Shown: positions 32,670 through 44,289 of the stretch, in pieces | Position numbering within the stretch: the first letter of the stretch is position 1 | How the letters are laid out: each line of letters starts with the position of its first letter | NCBI GenBank assembly: GCA_963585895.1 | Contig: OY757904.1 | Span: forward strand, 154,292,919-154,356,918 | From: Sepioteuthis lessoniana | Lineage: Eukaryota > Mollusca > Cephalopoda > Myopsida > Loliginidae | DNA length: 64,000 nucleotides | Reading direction: 5' to 3' | Notes under the pieces: model-generated | Told to the model about the DNA's origin: nothing | The model's input: the letters and a program-made list of their open reading frames with translations, nothing else | The model's database searches: none | Position numbers and translations under genes: made by a program

Positions 32670-33468
32670 TGGTTGGTTGGTTGTGTTTTGTGTTGGGATA
32701 AAAACCTTTGTAGGTTATTTAACGCCAAATCCATTTTTATACAAATAGTCAGTTCTATTTCGAACAATTCAGTTTTGCATTTGTACACTGGTTAATTGTC
32801 AAAAAAATTTCTATTTCACGCTATTCAGTTTATTTGGCTGGTTGGGTTTTATGGCATAAAACCTTTGTAGGTTATTTAACGCAAAACCATTTTTATGCAA
32901 ATAGTCAGTTCTATTTCAAACAATTCAGTTTAGCATGAGTGTACAGTTTAATTGTCAAAAACAATTCTATTTCAGGCTATTCAGTTTATTTGGCTGGTTG
33001 GGTTTTATGGCATAAAAACCTTTGTAGGTTATTTAACGCCAAATGCATTTTTATGCAAACAGTCAGTTCTATTTCAAACAATTCAGTTTAGCATGAGTAC
33101 ACAGTTTAATTGTAAAAAAAAAAAAAATTCTATTTCACGCTATTCAGTTTAATCAAACAGTTCTAATTCAAACAATTCATTGTAGCCTAAGTTCAATCTA
33201 AATGTCAAAAACGGTTCCATTTCCAGTAATTCAATTTTGCATAAGTATGGAATTTAGCTTTATTTAACCCAATGATCAGGTGCTACCACTCCGATGCGAT
33301 GGCAGTGAAGGGGTACTCGGCCTTCCCCAAAGCCCCAGCATTACTGGAACCGCAGCATCAGATTGTTTTGTGTCATATCTGGGACACTCGTTGGGGGGTC
33401 TTACCCCTCTGCAGAGGTGCAGTTGGTGTATTCTACGCCCCCCAACTGACTGGGCAATTTCAGGACAC
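32670..33468 (-). repeat. Family A copy with triplicated tail/array
   Basis: The tail block GGTTATTTAACGCCAAATCC occurs at about 32711, 32870 and 33027, each time followed by CAGTTCTATTTC and array units: about 158-base tandem repeats. The normal body and 5' end follow to TCTACGCCCCCCAACTGACT. Confidence -1.
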
Positions 33469-33499
33469 ACTTAGTATATATATATATATATATAAACAT

Positions 33500-34020
33500 C
33501 AATCTTGCTTATTTACATTTGCTTCCATCTTCGTCCCGTTTCACTTTTCGCCGAAATTTAGCGAATAACATCTAGAAGTTCGTGATGCGTGACTTCCGAC
33601 TAGGGAAGAAGCATTGCAGTTTTATTTAAGAGATTTCTGATTTAAAAAGAAATGCCATAAATGAAAAACGAGGGAAAATAACTCATTTAACAGGTAATTA
33701 CCTGTTGCATTCATATTCTATTTATTTCAAATAAATATTTTTATTTTTTCAGATAACTGTTCTTTTAATTAAATGTATCGTTTTTATCGAGTTTTTCACC
33801 CGTGAAATATTTATTGCTGCCATAATTATTCAGCAATTAGTAATATATTTCCATTCAGTAATTCGTTTTTTTAATACATGATATTGCCATAAGAAATAAG
33901 ATACTAAAATATTTAGTACATAATAACAGTAGTTCAATTCCATCATCATCATTATCACCATCGCCCTTACTTTCCCAGCAGTGCCAAATATATCTTGCTT
34001 GTTTTATTTGGAGGGTTTGG
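33500..34020. other. Unassigned stretch
   Basis: AT-rich; an ATC trinucleotide patch near 33942. No gene recognised. Confidence -1.
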
Positions 34021-34029
34021 GGATTCTTT

Positions 34030-34435
34030 TAGCTCTCTCTCTCTCGCCATCCCTACGTATCGAACATCACTCTAGGTATATCCTCTAGACTGCATCCAGT
34101 GTTCACATAGAGCTGATGAACATAACTTTTTACTGGTCGGCTAACAGTGGTGGGTCCATGCGTTGGAGTCCAGAGGAGAACGTCAATTATGAGTTCCCTG
34201 CAGTGCCTATCATATCTTGAATGGTTTGCGAAATGGGAGGTAATTAGCTATTTTGTAGTGTGTTGCTTTCAGTATTTGTTAAAAAAGCGCATAGCATCTT
34301 TGTACAGTTTCTCTCTAGCTTTTCTCTATAGCATTTTCTCAAGACCAAGTGGTGCAACTATACAATAGTACTGATGCAGCAAGAGTTTGGAAGAAAAAAT
34401 AGATAAAAGTCTTCAGAAAAGAACTTATTCTTCCC
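34030..34435 (-). mobile_element. RTE-like LINE 3' fragment (diverged, reverse)
   Basis: CTCTCTCTCTCGCCATCCCT, CTAGACTGCATCCAGTGTTC and TGGGTCCATGCGTTGGAGTC correspond to the reverse of the LINE terminal region; continues to AACTATACAATAGTACTGAT. Confidence -1.
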
Positions 34436-34554
34436 TTCAGTATGAATTGCAACACCTTAAGATTGTATACTAGTCACAGCTGGCACGATGATCATATATT
34501 GGTCAGATTATCATTTGAAAAAAAGAAGACAATTGTTATCATGGGTTCCTTTGA

Positions 34555-34985
34555 ATCTCTCTCACCATCTGTCTCTATTGGTCTTCAATCTCGATAAATT
34601 CTCTAGACGGTATCCAGTGTTCGCTCAGTACTGATGAATGTAAGTTTTTGCTGCTCAGCCAACATTAGTGTGTCCATGTGTCAGAGTCCATAAGAGAAAG
34701 ACGCTTATGAGTTCGTCCTTACTTTACCAGCAGTGCCCAACATGTCTTGCTTATCGTACTTGGATAGTTTATGAGATGGGAAGTAAGTTGCCGTATATCA
34801 GTTGGCTGCTGCTTCTAAGATTTGCTCAGAACAACCCATGGTATTATTGTGTAGTTTCCATCTAGCCTTTTCTAAAACATTTCGTTTGAGTCCAAGTGGT
34901 GCAATTATAGAATAGTACTAACATGACTACAGCTGGGGAAATTCCCATTTTATTTTATCAGAGAGATTAGATTTTCATGCGATCA
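34555..34985 (-). mobile_element. RTE-like LINE 3' fragment, tandem with previous
   Basis: The same blocks recur: CTCTCTCACCATCTGTCTC, CTAGACGGTATCCAGTGTTC, GTGTCCATGTGTCAGAGTCC and GCAATTATAGAATAGTACTA, in the same orientation about 500 bases on. Confidence -1.
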
Positions 34986-34989
34986 TTAA

Positions 34990-35620
34990 CCTGTTAACAG
35001 CAGCCCATGACTTTCCCAAGCTTATGTTGACATCACTTTAATTAAGATATTTAAAGAATTTTAGTGAAATAATTATAGGGACATCATTAAACTATTAAAA
35101 ACCTGTAAATAACTTATTTATATATATTCTCAGTGATCAAATTTCAAGATGTAAAATAGGTGACAGCTGAGTTTTACAAGCACGAAAATGTACTTAATGC
35201 TGAAATTAATCACTTCAAAAAAGTACCGTTATATTTATTCAGTCATAAAAAAATTACCCTATAAGATTAACAAATTGCGCAAATGAGAACACACAGGAAG
35301 ATTTGTGTGTCATCAGTTTTTTTTTTATGAAAGATTAAAATTCTATACAATTTACGAGGTGTGGGTCAAGTTTATACGCGATAATCAGAAAAAAAAGGTT
35401 CTTATCGTCACCATGCAACCTTATCTCGTGTCTTACACATTATGCATCCTTTTTTTATTAACGTAAACTACGATCAATTAAATGCATAGAGAATATGCAA
35501 AAAATCGGTAGACACGGAGGGAGAAAAGTTTATTTGGTGAATTGAAAAGATTTGTTGATATCAAAGTTTATAAGATGTAAGATGGAAATATTAAGCAAAG
35601 TTCTCAGAAATATTTACCCT
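34990..35620. other. Unassigned stretch
   Basis: AT-rich; no gene or family repeat recognised. Confidence -1.
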
Positions 35621-35624
35621 ACCA

Positions 35625-36640
35625 AAAGAAACCGTAGTAGCGATAATGGTTCTCTACAAAAACACCAAAGTGAAAGTACGTTCACCAGATGGAGACACGG
35701 AATACTTCGACATTGTTGCAGGAGTACTACAAGGAGACACGCTAGCCCCATACCTCTTTATCATTTGTCTTGACTACGTGCTTAGAACGTCGATCGACAA
35801 AATCAGAGAAAATGGCTTCGAGCTGACTAAGAAAAGAAGCAAAAGGTACCCCGCAAAAACAATCACAGACGCCGACTACGCTGATGACTTGGCGTTACTG
35901 GCGAATACGCCTAATCAAGCAGAGACACTACTGCATAGTTTGGAACGAGCCGCAGCTGGCATTGGCCTCCATGTCAATGCACACAAAACTGAATATATGT
36001 GTTACAACCAAACGGGCAACATTGCCACACCAGACGGAGCCTCTCTGAAACTAGTAGACAAATTCACCTACCTAGGAAGTAGCGTCTCATCAACCGAAAA
36101 GGACATCGACACACGACTGACGAAGGGATGGACGGCTATCGATAGGCTCTCGATCATATGGAAATCAGACCTAACCGATAAAATGAAACGCAGTTTCTTC
36201 CAGGCAGCGGTTGTGTCGATACTGCTATATGGATGCACTACATGGACGCTAACTAAACGGCTGGAGAAGAAACTGGACGGCAATTACACAAGAATGTTGA
36301 GAGCAGTATTGAACAAGTCCTGGCGATAACACCCCACGAGACACCAACTATACGGACACTTGTTCCCCATCACGAAAACTATACAAGTAAGACGAACCAG
36401 ACACGCCGGACACTGCTGGAGAAGCAAGGACGAGCTCATAAGTGATGTACTCCCATGGACCCCCACATATGGCCGTGCAAAAGCAGGACGACCAGATCGA
36501 ACTTACATACAGCAACTATGTGAGGACACAGGATGTAACCCTGAAGACCTGCCAGAGGCGATGAATGATAGGGAGAAGTGGCGAGAGAGGGTCAGGGATA
36601 TCCGTGCTGGCGGCATGACATGATGATGATGATGATGAAA
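35625..36640 (+). mobile_element. RTE-like LINE, best-preserved 5'-truncated copy
   Basis: From 35646 a frame runs 326 codons to TGA at 36623, broken by one in-frame TAA at 36327-36329 (where the 44.4 kb copy has CAA, Gln). It holds RT motifs GVLQGDTLAPYLF (residues about 26-38) and the catalytic YADD (78-81), then HVNAHKTEYM, KLVDKFTYLGSSVS, VSILLYGCTTWTLTKR, HCWRSKDELISDV, QQLCEDTGC and REKWRERVRDI. The endonuclease and N-terminal RT are missing. It ends in an (ATG)n tail. The clade assignment (RTE-like) rests on the C-terminal RT style and the short tandem tail; it was not tested. Confidence -1.
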
Positions 36641-36842
36641 AATGATTAACAAATATCAATTCTGGTATTAAATGAGACGAACAAGAATCGATTTCGCGAT
36701 TCACAATTGGAAAATGTGTTTTTATTATGTAGTTTGGTCTGCTCATTTTAAAGTTAGAACGAATGTCTATGAAATGGGGGTTCGATTTACATCGTACGTA
36801 CCATGACTGTTTGCACTGCTCTGATAAAATCGAAATTTTGTG

Positions 36843-36895
<53 letters not shown>
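36843..36895. repeat. (CA)n microsatellite
   Basis: About 26 CA units; the reverse-strand 173-codon frame across it (VCVCVC) is a repeat artefact. Confidence -1.
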
Positions 36896-36898
<3 letters not shown>

Positions 36899-36899
36899 C

Positions 36900-37720
36900 A
36901 TAAAGAAACAGACAAACATAAACCCCAACAGCAATTAAAAAAACATAACCTACAATCCTTACATAATAGCTAAAGATAAAGCACAAATCTGACTCATATG
37001 TTCTTCTTGCATACAGTCGTAGTGGGGAACCAGTCATATGATTAACATATTGGACAACTTCGTATATGAAGGAGCTATTTTATCTAGGATTACTATTTCT
37101 TATAATACTGTGTGTCTACTATTCTTCGATAAACAAGAAGAAATACCAGTTTAAGTGATGCAAAATTGTTATGTCAATAGATACAGCCTTGTGTCAAATC
37201 GGTAAAAGATTCTAATTTCTCGCCGAAATTGCCTCAAATTTATTCATGTGGAATGAAAAGGAAAAGGAGGAATATGAAAATGCGAAAATGTTCTGATAAT
37301 TTTTAAGAATTGCCCATACAATTCTATTAAATGATTTTCAACGTGGAAGTCATTTCAATGCTTTTTGCTCAAAAGAGAATCAACAACAAAAATAAGTTGA
37401 ATTTTTATTAGAAATTCAACATCTAGTAACGCAGCATGCAACTGTTTACTGTTTACACAGAACTATTAAATTTCAATAGTATCCTTGACCATTTATATCT
37501 TAACTATTTACTTGTAGCGTGTGTTAAAGGCGCATATGTTATTGCTCGTAAAATCCAACAATTCAATCCAGATAAACATTCTTATTTTGGGAGCATTTCA
37601 CATGGTAAAAAGGATGCTTGTAAATATATATATATATATATATATAATTTCACATGTGTTTATTAGATGTTCAGTATTTAGAGTAAAATAGTAAACCAGA
37701 GCTTAGAATTTGCTGACAGT
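36900..37720. other. Unassigned stretch
   Basis: AT-rich, with a TA run at about 37625-37648. No gene recognised. Confidence -1.
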
Positions 37721-37724
37721 ATTT

Positions 37725-38015
37725 CCTGCTGAGGGATAATACCTCTTACCTAAACGCGTTTAATTATGAGGTTCAAGATCTCGAGATTTTGTGAGCGAGA
37801 AGTACCCCTTCATTACTCACAGGTCCATTATGACCCGGAGGGGTAGAATCTGTAAGGGTTCCATCTATTAGTTATATAGATCTGTTTAAATATTATTCAT
37901 ATTTGATGAGACCGTATTTTAAAAAAAGCCTAAGAAACAACACTAGAATTGTAAATCTGAACGTACAATGACCGCAACATTCCTTAAGATTTGGGGGTAA
38001 AATAAAATAAAAATC
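37725..38015 (+). repeat. Variant family A (A') copy
   Basis: CTGCTGAGGGATAATACCTC, GGTTCAAGATCTCGAGATTT, CACAGGTCCATTATGACCCG, and AAGGGTTCCATCTATTAGTT followed by the A'-specific region also seen at 22.2 kb. Confidence -1.
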
Positions 38016-38097
38016 AACCGAGGAGTAAGAAGGTAGGTGTTGCCTTGTGAAGGAATGATTCTATGTGCCCACTGTTACACTAACTTTGGTTATTACG

Positions 38098-38720
38098 TTG
38101 GTTGGTTGGGTTTTATGGCATATCAACCTTTGTGGGTTATCTAATGCCAAATCCATTTTATGCAAATAGTCAGTTCTATTTCAAAAAATGAAGTTTAGCA
38201 TGAATACACATTTTAATTGTCAAAAACATTTCTATTTCAAGCTATTCAGTCTATTCAAACATTTCTAATTTAAATAATTCAGTTTATAAGGATAGATTTT
38301 GTTTACACAGTTAAATGTCAAAACAGTTCTATATTAAGCAATTCATTTTAGTGTAAGTACAGTTTCATTTCGAACAATTCAGTTTAGCATAAGTACACAG
38401 TTTAAATGTAAGTACACAGTTTAAAACATTTCTATTTCAAGCTATTCAGTTTAGTCAAACAGTTCTAATTCAAACAATTCAGTTAAGCATAAGTATGCAG
38501 TTAGTTTTATTTAATCCATAGATAAGAACCTACCGGGCCAGAATGGACCTGGGGGCAATGGTAATGAAGGGGTGTTCCGCATTCCCCAAAGCTCCAGCAT
38601 TACTGGAACCTCACCATCAGATTGTTTAATGTCATTATCAGGACACTCGTTTGGGGTGGTCTTACACTTCTGCAGAAGTGCAGTCGGTGTATTCTACCAC
38701 ACCAGCCGACTGGGCAATAC
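38098..38720 (-). repeat. Family A copy
   Basis: GGTTGGTTGGGTTTTATGGC tail, long type 1 array with several AATTCAGTTTAGCATAAGTA units, body and the CACCAGCCGACTGGGC end. Confidence -1.
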
Positions 38721-38879
38721 TCTAACTTAGCTACGAGGACGAGGACACATTTGTCATGATACGAGTTTTGGTAGATTATAAGGAAATAAAAAAATGGAAT
38801 AAATAAATGCAAAAAGTAATAATTTCCCAGGAGGCCTCTGACAGGATGCGAAATTGGTGCATGCTTAAAAAGTGAGACT

Positions 38880-39250
38880 TTCTGGCGCCAAAATTAAATT
38901 CTTCCTCATTAAGTTTTTATCACCTGGACTGAAAAGACCTTTTTCTCTCTGCTACTGGTAGAAAGAGCACGTGCCTGCTGAGTCCCGAATTTAGCAGCGC
39001 GATGCGTCTATCCGACTCGTAGCAGCCACTGCTAAACATACCCACTGAATACACGACCGACCCTCAAACTTGGAATTGCCGAAAATTATTCTTTAATATA
39101 GTTCAACGCCTTTTCTGATAAAAGCGACTATTTCTACTGGTTCAGGAAAACATTCTACGCCACAGAATTGTCCTAAACCCCGCCAATAAAGTTTGACTCG
39201 AAAAGCGTCCTTGTCTTTTCCCTTCTGTTCTTAATTCTCTCACTGCTTCG
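38880..39250. other. GC-richer unassigned segment, possible LTR remnant
   Basis: Contains CTGGCGCCA at 38882 and, near 39184, AATAAAGTTTGACTCG followed by CTTGTCTTTTCCCTTCTG, reminiscent of an LTR polyadenylation/R region. No paired LTR or coding frame was found, so this is only a suggestion. Confidence -1.
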
Positions 39251-40220
39251 ACAGATAAAAGAAGATAACAAGTGAATGGGATAAGAAGAAGAAAAAAGAA
39301 TTTCCCAACAATCAACCACTACCACGATAATAAACCCTTCTTATGTCCCATAAGTTCAAATAACACTTAGTACTACTGTCTCCAATTGGTTGGCACTATG
39401 TTTGTTGTTTTTGTTTTTCACGATATTTTTCTCAAAGACAACCAACCAACTAACTAAACAAATAAAAAAACGAGACAAACTTAGTCCAATATTACTGTCC
39501 AGTGCCTATTTTGAATTTAACAAGAACCAGAATGCAAGAGAAAAAGATTGTTTATCGTTGAATTTGCATTTCCTGATCAGGGCTTTAAAATAGGTCACTT
39601 GAAATGGAACTTCAGAGTGTTGGCCTGTCGCACTAGCCATAGAGTCACACCCATAAATCACGTGAATCATTCATTAACCCTCCCCATCCGAAAAAGTCAA
39701 GACCCTCACCGTCACTGAACGACGTTTACAAATCATATGACTAATTCATGGAATGGAAATAATCCTAATATTTCGCTAAGAAATATAAAAAGCAATAAAA
39801 AAAAATATTTTTCTGTATTAGAAAAAGAGGGAAGAAAAAAAAACTTAGTAAAAAACAAAACAAAACTATAACAAAACTAAAACAAATAAAACAAAAGAAA
39901 TAAAACCAAATCTCTTTTTGTGTTTTAACCTTGAACCTATCAACTTTACGCATCTTTACGGCGAAATATTTGAATCAGCGTAGAAAAAGATGGCAGGGCG
40001 ACCGACTGTTAAATTAACTGACGAATTACTTTCATAGAGTTGACCAGTTAAATTGCTGCGTTGTTTCTATTCTAAATATCTGGATTATAGTTTGGCTTTT
40101 AGTCAAGAACACTGACTAGGTGTTTTCGAATTAAAGGGGAGTGAACCACAAGAACAATGGGAAATTAGACCCCAACCCCAAAAAAACCAACGATGTTTTC
40201 ATAGCTTTACTTACGCATAA
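39251..40220. other. Unassigned stretch
   Basis: AT-rich, A-run-rich sequence; no gene recognised. Confidence -1.
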
Positions 40221-40224
40221 GAGG

Positions 40225-40486
40225 CATTCTTAGTGTAACGGATATCTTCCTAATAAACAAATCGACAACCCGAGTTCAAATCCTGAACGAGATCGTTTCA
40301 CTTTCGTGTTTCACAAAGGCCAGAATCCATTTCTTCTGTTTCCAGCTTTGGACCGACTGGGGCCTTTTGCCTTGGTTAGGCAACCGCTTTTAAAGAGAAA
40401 TGCTAAATTCAAACCAGTACAATCACGCTTCAAAATTGACCTTGTGTCACATTCTAACGGTAGCGGAGGGGTTGGGTAAATATATA
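40225..40486 (+). repeat. SINE family C copy (left half of a second C-D pair)
   Basis: Box-B-like CGAGTTCAAATCCTG (about 40270), then CGTGTTTCACAAAGG, a core deleted in part, CCTTGTGTCACATTCTAACG and GAGGGGTTGGGTAAATATAT joined to a reverse D element. Confidence -1.
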
Positions 40487-40738
40487 CTTGGCTGATCGTA
40501 GTTTTGGGCGACCGGAAGGTTCCCTTTTCAATAGCTACAACACCAAGGTGTAGGGGCAGGCGCCACTCCTTTCCCTGGATTGCTCCAATTACTCTTGATC
40601 CGTACCTTATAATGCTGAGTATTAAGCAAAGAGGAATCAAGAAGCATTTTGGCGTCTTTATTAAGACTCGACTTGGGATTGAAATCTTGTCTCTCGGACT
40701 ATTAGAAAACACTCTAACCAATATGCCAATTGTATGAA
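40487..40738 (-). repeat. SINE family D copy (right half of the second C-D pair)
   Basis: GGGCGACCGGAAGGTTCCC, ACACCAAGGTGTAGGGGC, GGATTGCTCCAAT, ACTCGACTTGGGATTGAAAT at box B. Confidence -1.
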
Positions 40739-40744
40739 CTGCCG

Positions 40745-41510
40745 AAGCGATTCCCACAGCAAATTTGACAAACAAGAAAATTTTGCCTTAGTTATTTATA
40801 ATATCTATTAAATGAAACCACGGCGATGCAGCCACCGAAGAACGAATTTACTGTCTCTTATTCATTTTAGATGAAGCATTAACAAGTATTTTTGTTATTA
40901 TATTTATCAATTTTAAATAATATTTTCTTTCATCCTTTTAAAAATTTCTATTGCTTATTTTTTTATCGTTACTCACTTGGGCCGTCAGTCTATGACAATG
41001 AGGAACAGTTCAGGTCGGGAATAATAAACGATAAACTATCAGGCAAATTCGAACTCACGTCTCCTTTTTACTTGCAAGAAAGTTGCACTTCTAATTGAGC
41101 TATGCAAGACATCCAGTTGAAGAAGCTTAAATCCAACCTATAAACTTATGTCTTTTTTTTGAAGATCTTTCATGGTGTCATATTTGTTGTTATAATTTTT
41201 TCTACGCGAGAACAAAAACTGGCCTCTCTTGTTGAATTAAAAAAAAATCTTTATTTAGCCCATGTATTGGTATTATAAAACTTATATGGACTGCTATCGA
41301 TCCGTGAGCGAGTGAATGACCAAAAGAGACTGAATTCTTCTTTTTTGGCGCCGAAATTCAACCTTTCGTCGTAAGTGGAATTATGGGATATTTCTATTTC
41401 ATTTTATTTTGTATTTAATTATTGGTTTTATTTTCGTATTTTAGTATTAGTTTCATTTTCTATTTTTGCATTTTATTTTATTTTTCATTTTTAAAATAAA
41501 CATTAATTCT
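40745..41510. other. Unassigned stretch
   Basis: AT-rich. TGGCGCCGAAATTCAACC at about 41347 resembles a retroviral-type primer-binding site but no LTR was recognised next to it. Confidence -1.
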
Positions 41511-41514
41511 GACA

Positions 41515-41989
41515 AACCTCAGCAGCAATATCTCATCTACTCAAAGCAATGTCAGCATACACATAGGAAATGCATGGACTATTGACAAATTATCACCCAT
41601 ATGGAAATCTAATCTCTCAGATAAAATAAAATGGGAATTCAAAGCTGTAGCCGTGTCAGAACTATTCTACGGCTGCATCACCTGGACTTTAACAAAACCC
41701 TTGGAGAAAAAGCTAGAATAGTTACCACATGCTGTTTTGAATAAATCCTTGCAGCAGTACTCCACCACAAAACATCTGTTATATGGCCATTTGCCTCCCA
41801 TCTCTCAAACGACCCAAGTAAGACGAATAAGTCATGCTGGCCACTGTTAGAGAAAATACGAACTCAGAAGTGATATTCTTTTTCGGGCTACCACGCATAG
41901 ACACACTTGCATTGGCCAATCAGCAAAGACTTATATTTATAAGCTCTGTGTGGACACTGAATGTCGTCTGGAAGACCAATTAAAAGTGA

Positions 41990-42033
<44 letters not shown>

Positions 42034-42182
42034 TGTGTGTGTGTGTATGTGTGTGTGTGTGAGAGAGAGAGAGTGTGTGTGTATGAGATAGAGAGAGAGA
42101 GAAAAAAACAGAGAGAGAGAGAGAGAGAGGGAGAAGTTTCACTGAAATCCGTGCTATGCACACGTCTTGATGATGATGATTA
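41515..42182 (+). mobile_element. RTE-like LINE 3' part with (GA/GT)n expansion
   Basis: AGCAATGTCAGCATACAC..., GGAAATCTAATCTCTCAGAT, ACCTGGACTTTAACAAAACC and CTCTGTGTGGACACTGAATG follow the LINE terminal region; a mixed GA/GT run (about 41996-42130) lies at the usual GAGAGAG site, then GAAATCCGTGCTATGC and an ATG tail. Confidence -1.
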
Positions 42183-42254
42183 ATAAAATCTTTTATTTAT
42201 TTTAGACGCTATATTGTTAGAAGAGGAATCCCCACGACCTTGTGGCAAACGTTC

Positions 42255-42455
42255 TAAACTGCAGCATTGTAATAAGCGAATTGGAACTCTAGTCGCTCTA
42301 TAACGTTCACTTTTGGACTAATACCCTTGGGAAATGTATGAACTTTTTTATCCCCCCCCAGCTATGGATTAAATAGAACCACTTCTGTTCTTCTAGAAGG
42401 ATGGATTTGACATTAAATAAAAAAGTTGATATGCCATTAAATAAAGAAACCAACA
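42255..42455 (+). repeat. SINE family E copy
   Basis: Core TTGGGAAATGTATGAAC, CAGCTATGGATTAAATAGAA, CTTCTAGAAGGATGGATTTG and the tail AAGTTGATATGCCATTAAAT. Confidence -1.
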
Positions 42456-42484
42456 AAGAAATCAGCAGAAAACTTTAATTTAAT

Positions 42485-42530
42485 ATTCATCACTGTCTGT
42501 AAATTTAATTAAATTTACAGTGACTTAAAC
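42485..42530. other. Perfect 24-base palindrome
   Basis: CTGTAAATTTAATTAAATTT followed by ACAG forms a self-complementary sequence at about 42498-42521, extendable by CACTG/CAGTG with two mismatches. Confidence -1.
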
Positions 42531-42644
42531 AAAGTATCGTTGCATATTCCTGATAAAAACAAAACAATTTTCAAATAAATAGATAAAATAAGGGATACAA
42601 TTTCAGTAGGAGATATAATTTTATTTTCGCTCAAGTCGTTTTGG

Positions 42645-42800
42645 GTTTTCAATTGCCCAACCCCTCCACCACACCCAGACTCCGACACAAGGTCCATTTC
42701 CTAGCGAACTACAACTAGTTTCATTTCAGAGTACTGAAAAATACTCCTTGTTTAAAATTATCGTCTACCATCGAGTTACACCCAACTGATTTTGTCCTGG
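42645..42800 (-). repeat. SINE family C remnant
   Basis: TTGCCCAACCCCTCCACCAC, CACAAGGTCCATTTCCTAGC then a decayed middle. Confidence -1.
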
Positions 42801-43285
42801 AAATTGACTCTTGTTAATAATATTTGTTTGGAAACTCAAAACGATTATTACGGAATATTTATGTTTTTTTATTTATTTTCTTTTCCTTTTGAAAACGTTT
42901 GTTGTTTTGTCTGTGTTATCGTTTAACTCTTTCATAACTGATTGTTGACATTATCATTAGCATGCTGAATTATTTATATAAGAATCATCATGAAAGTTTC
43001 CATAATTCAAAAAGTCATCAAGGCCCATTAACCTTTATCTATTTTCAAAGGAGTGTATTTGAATATCATTTAATCTGTACTTATATTCAAAGCTGAGTTA
43101 GTGAATATAATTTAACCTTTACATTTATTTAACAAAGAGTTTTAAAATATGCTTTTTGACAAGCCCAAACAATCTGTTATCCATTGAGAATAGTCAAGTA
43201 TGGGTTAATTAAGTTAATTTTACTGCACGTCAACTCTTATTGGGCTATCTCATGCTTTAGTTAATACTTTTCAAGCAATTATATG
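42801..43285. other. Unassigned stretch
   Basis: AT-rich; nothing recognised. Confidence -1.
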
Positions 43286-43289
43286 TTTA

Positions 43290-43500
43290 CTGGCCCATTG
43301 GTCTTGTGGCTAGAGTGTTCGCCAATGGCCCGAGAGACCTGGGTTCAATTTCAGGTCGAATCATGCCAAAGACACAAAAAATGTTACTTCGCAAACGTAA
43401 AGTGAAGCAATCCAGAGAAAGGAGTATAGCCCTCTCCTACACCTCGGTGTAGTAGCTATTGAAAAGGGAGTCTCCCTCGACAACGGTCGCCAAACTTTAC
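43290..43500 (+). repeat. SINE family D copy (internally deleted)
   Basis: GCCCATTGGTCTTGTGGCTA head, GGTTCAATTTCAGG, GCCAAAGACACAAAAAATG, then a deletion to GTAAAGTGAAGCAATCCAG and the AACTTTACTT end. Confidence -1.
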
Positions 43501-43509
43501 TTAATGTAG

Positions 43510-43765
43510 TAATATACGAAGCTCTTTGCTTCGATTTGGCACAAGGCCGAATGAATGGGGCACCCACTGAGACTTGAACTCACTCGTGTAGGTTTGCTAA
43601 TCTAGCTTGCTAACCATTAAACCACCAGTGGTGGTAATTTACTAAGCTTTTTGCTTAGATATAGCACAAGGCCGTATGAATGAGGCACCCAATGAGAATC
43701 GAACTCACTCGTGCAGGTTTGCTAGTCTACCTTGCAAACCATTACACCACCCGAGGTGCCCAACT
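43510..43765 (-). repeat. Two tandem SINE family F copies
   Basis: Each reads GCTCTTTGCTT or GCTTTTTGCTT, then ACAAGGCCG.ATGAATG, CACCCA.TGAGA.T.GAACTC (T-arm) and AACCATTA.ACCACC (D-arm). The T-arm and D-arm positions recur at 43568 and 43690. Confidence -1.
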
Positions 43766-43769
43766 TTAC

Positions 43770-44285
43770 TTAATGTATGTTGTTAAGTAACTAATAATCA
43801 TTTATGATCCATTACAGCTTCGATTAAGTCTTCTTAAATACATTTGCATATATTTTTATGGCTTCTAGTAAATGCTAATATTTTCGGAAAAAACCTATTT
43901 GACCTATAGATGCTTTCAAGTATTTCTATTTAAATTTATTGAGTATCAAATTGGTGTAGAGTCATTAAATATATTGCTGACTTTAAGATCTTTATTTATT
44001 TTTTCATGTCATGTTCATTATTCTTCAACAAAGGGGATATTTATCTATAACTTCCATCAGGTTTGACACAATTTCATTTTAATATGGCGCCGCGCACGAA
44101 TCGAGACTCAAGCGTGACAGGTGCAAGAAATACTTGACCCTGTCAGCATTCTCATTTTAATACACCTCAAGCAACAAGCAATGAATTTAGTCCTGCAAGC
44201 AGGTAAGAACCTGGGGACGGGGGACACGGTCCCCTGAAGCAAGTCATCGTTCTACAAAGAGATATGAGATGACTAATCTTTTAAT
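43770..44285. other. Unassigned stretch
   Basis: GC-rich patch near 44085-44250 with a GGGGAC...GTCCCC hairpin (about 44214-44235) and a CTTGACCCTGTCAGC motif. No coding frame is supported. Confidence -1.
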
Positions 44286-44289
44286 TCGA

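Noticed and set aside
33276-33474. Overlapping frames on both strands with similar lengths
   Set aside because: They overlie the family A body; dual-strand openness comes from its base composition.
36516-37037. 173-codon reverse-strand frame
   Set aside because: It runs through the (CA)n microsatellite (VCVCVC) and the antisense of the RTE terminal region; it is the longest frame after the RT but not a gene.
40311-40775. 154-codon reverse-strand frame
   Set aside because: It lies entirely over the C-D SINE pair; its peptide is a translation of the SINE family D sense strand.
38882-41365. A complete LTR retrotransposon between the TGGCGCC-type motifs at 38.9 and 41.35 kb
   Set aside because: No matching LTR pair and no protease, RT or integrase frame could be found between them; kept only as a weak LTR-remnant note.
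41888-42163. Frames with SLSLSL and HTHTHT runs, also near 24.7, 26.0, 30.7 and 56.7 kb
   Set aside because: Translations of GA and CA dinucleotide repeats.
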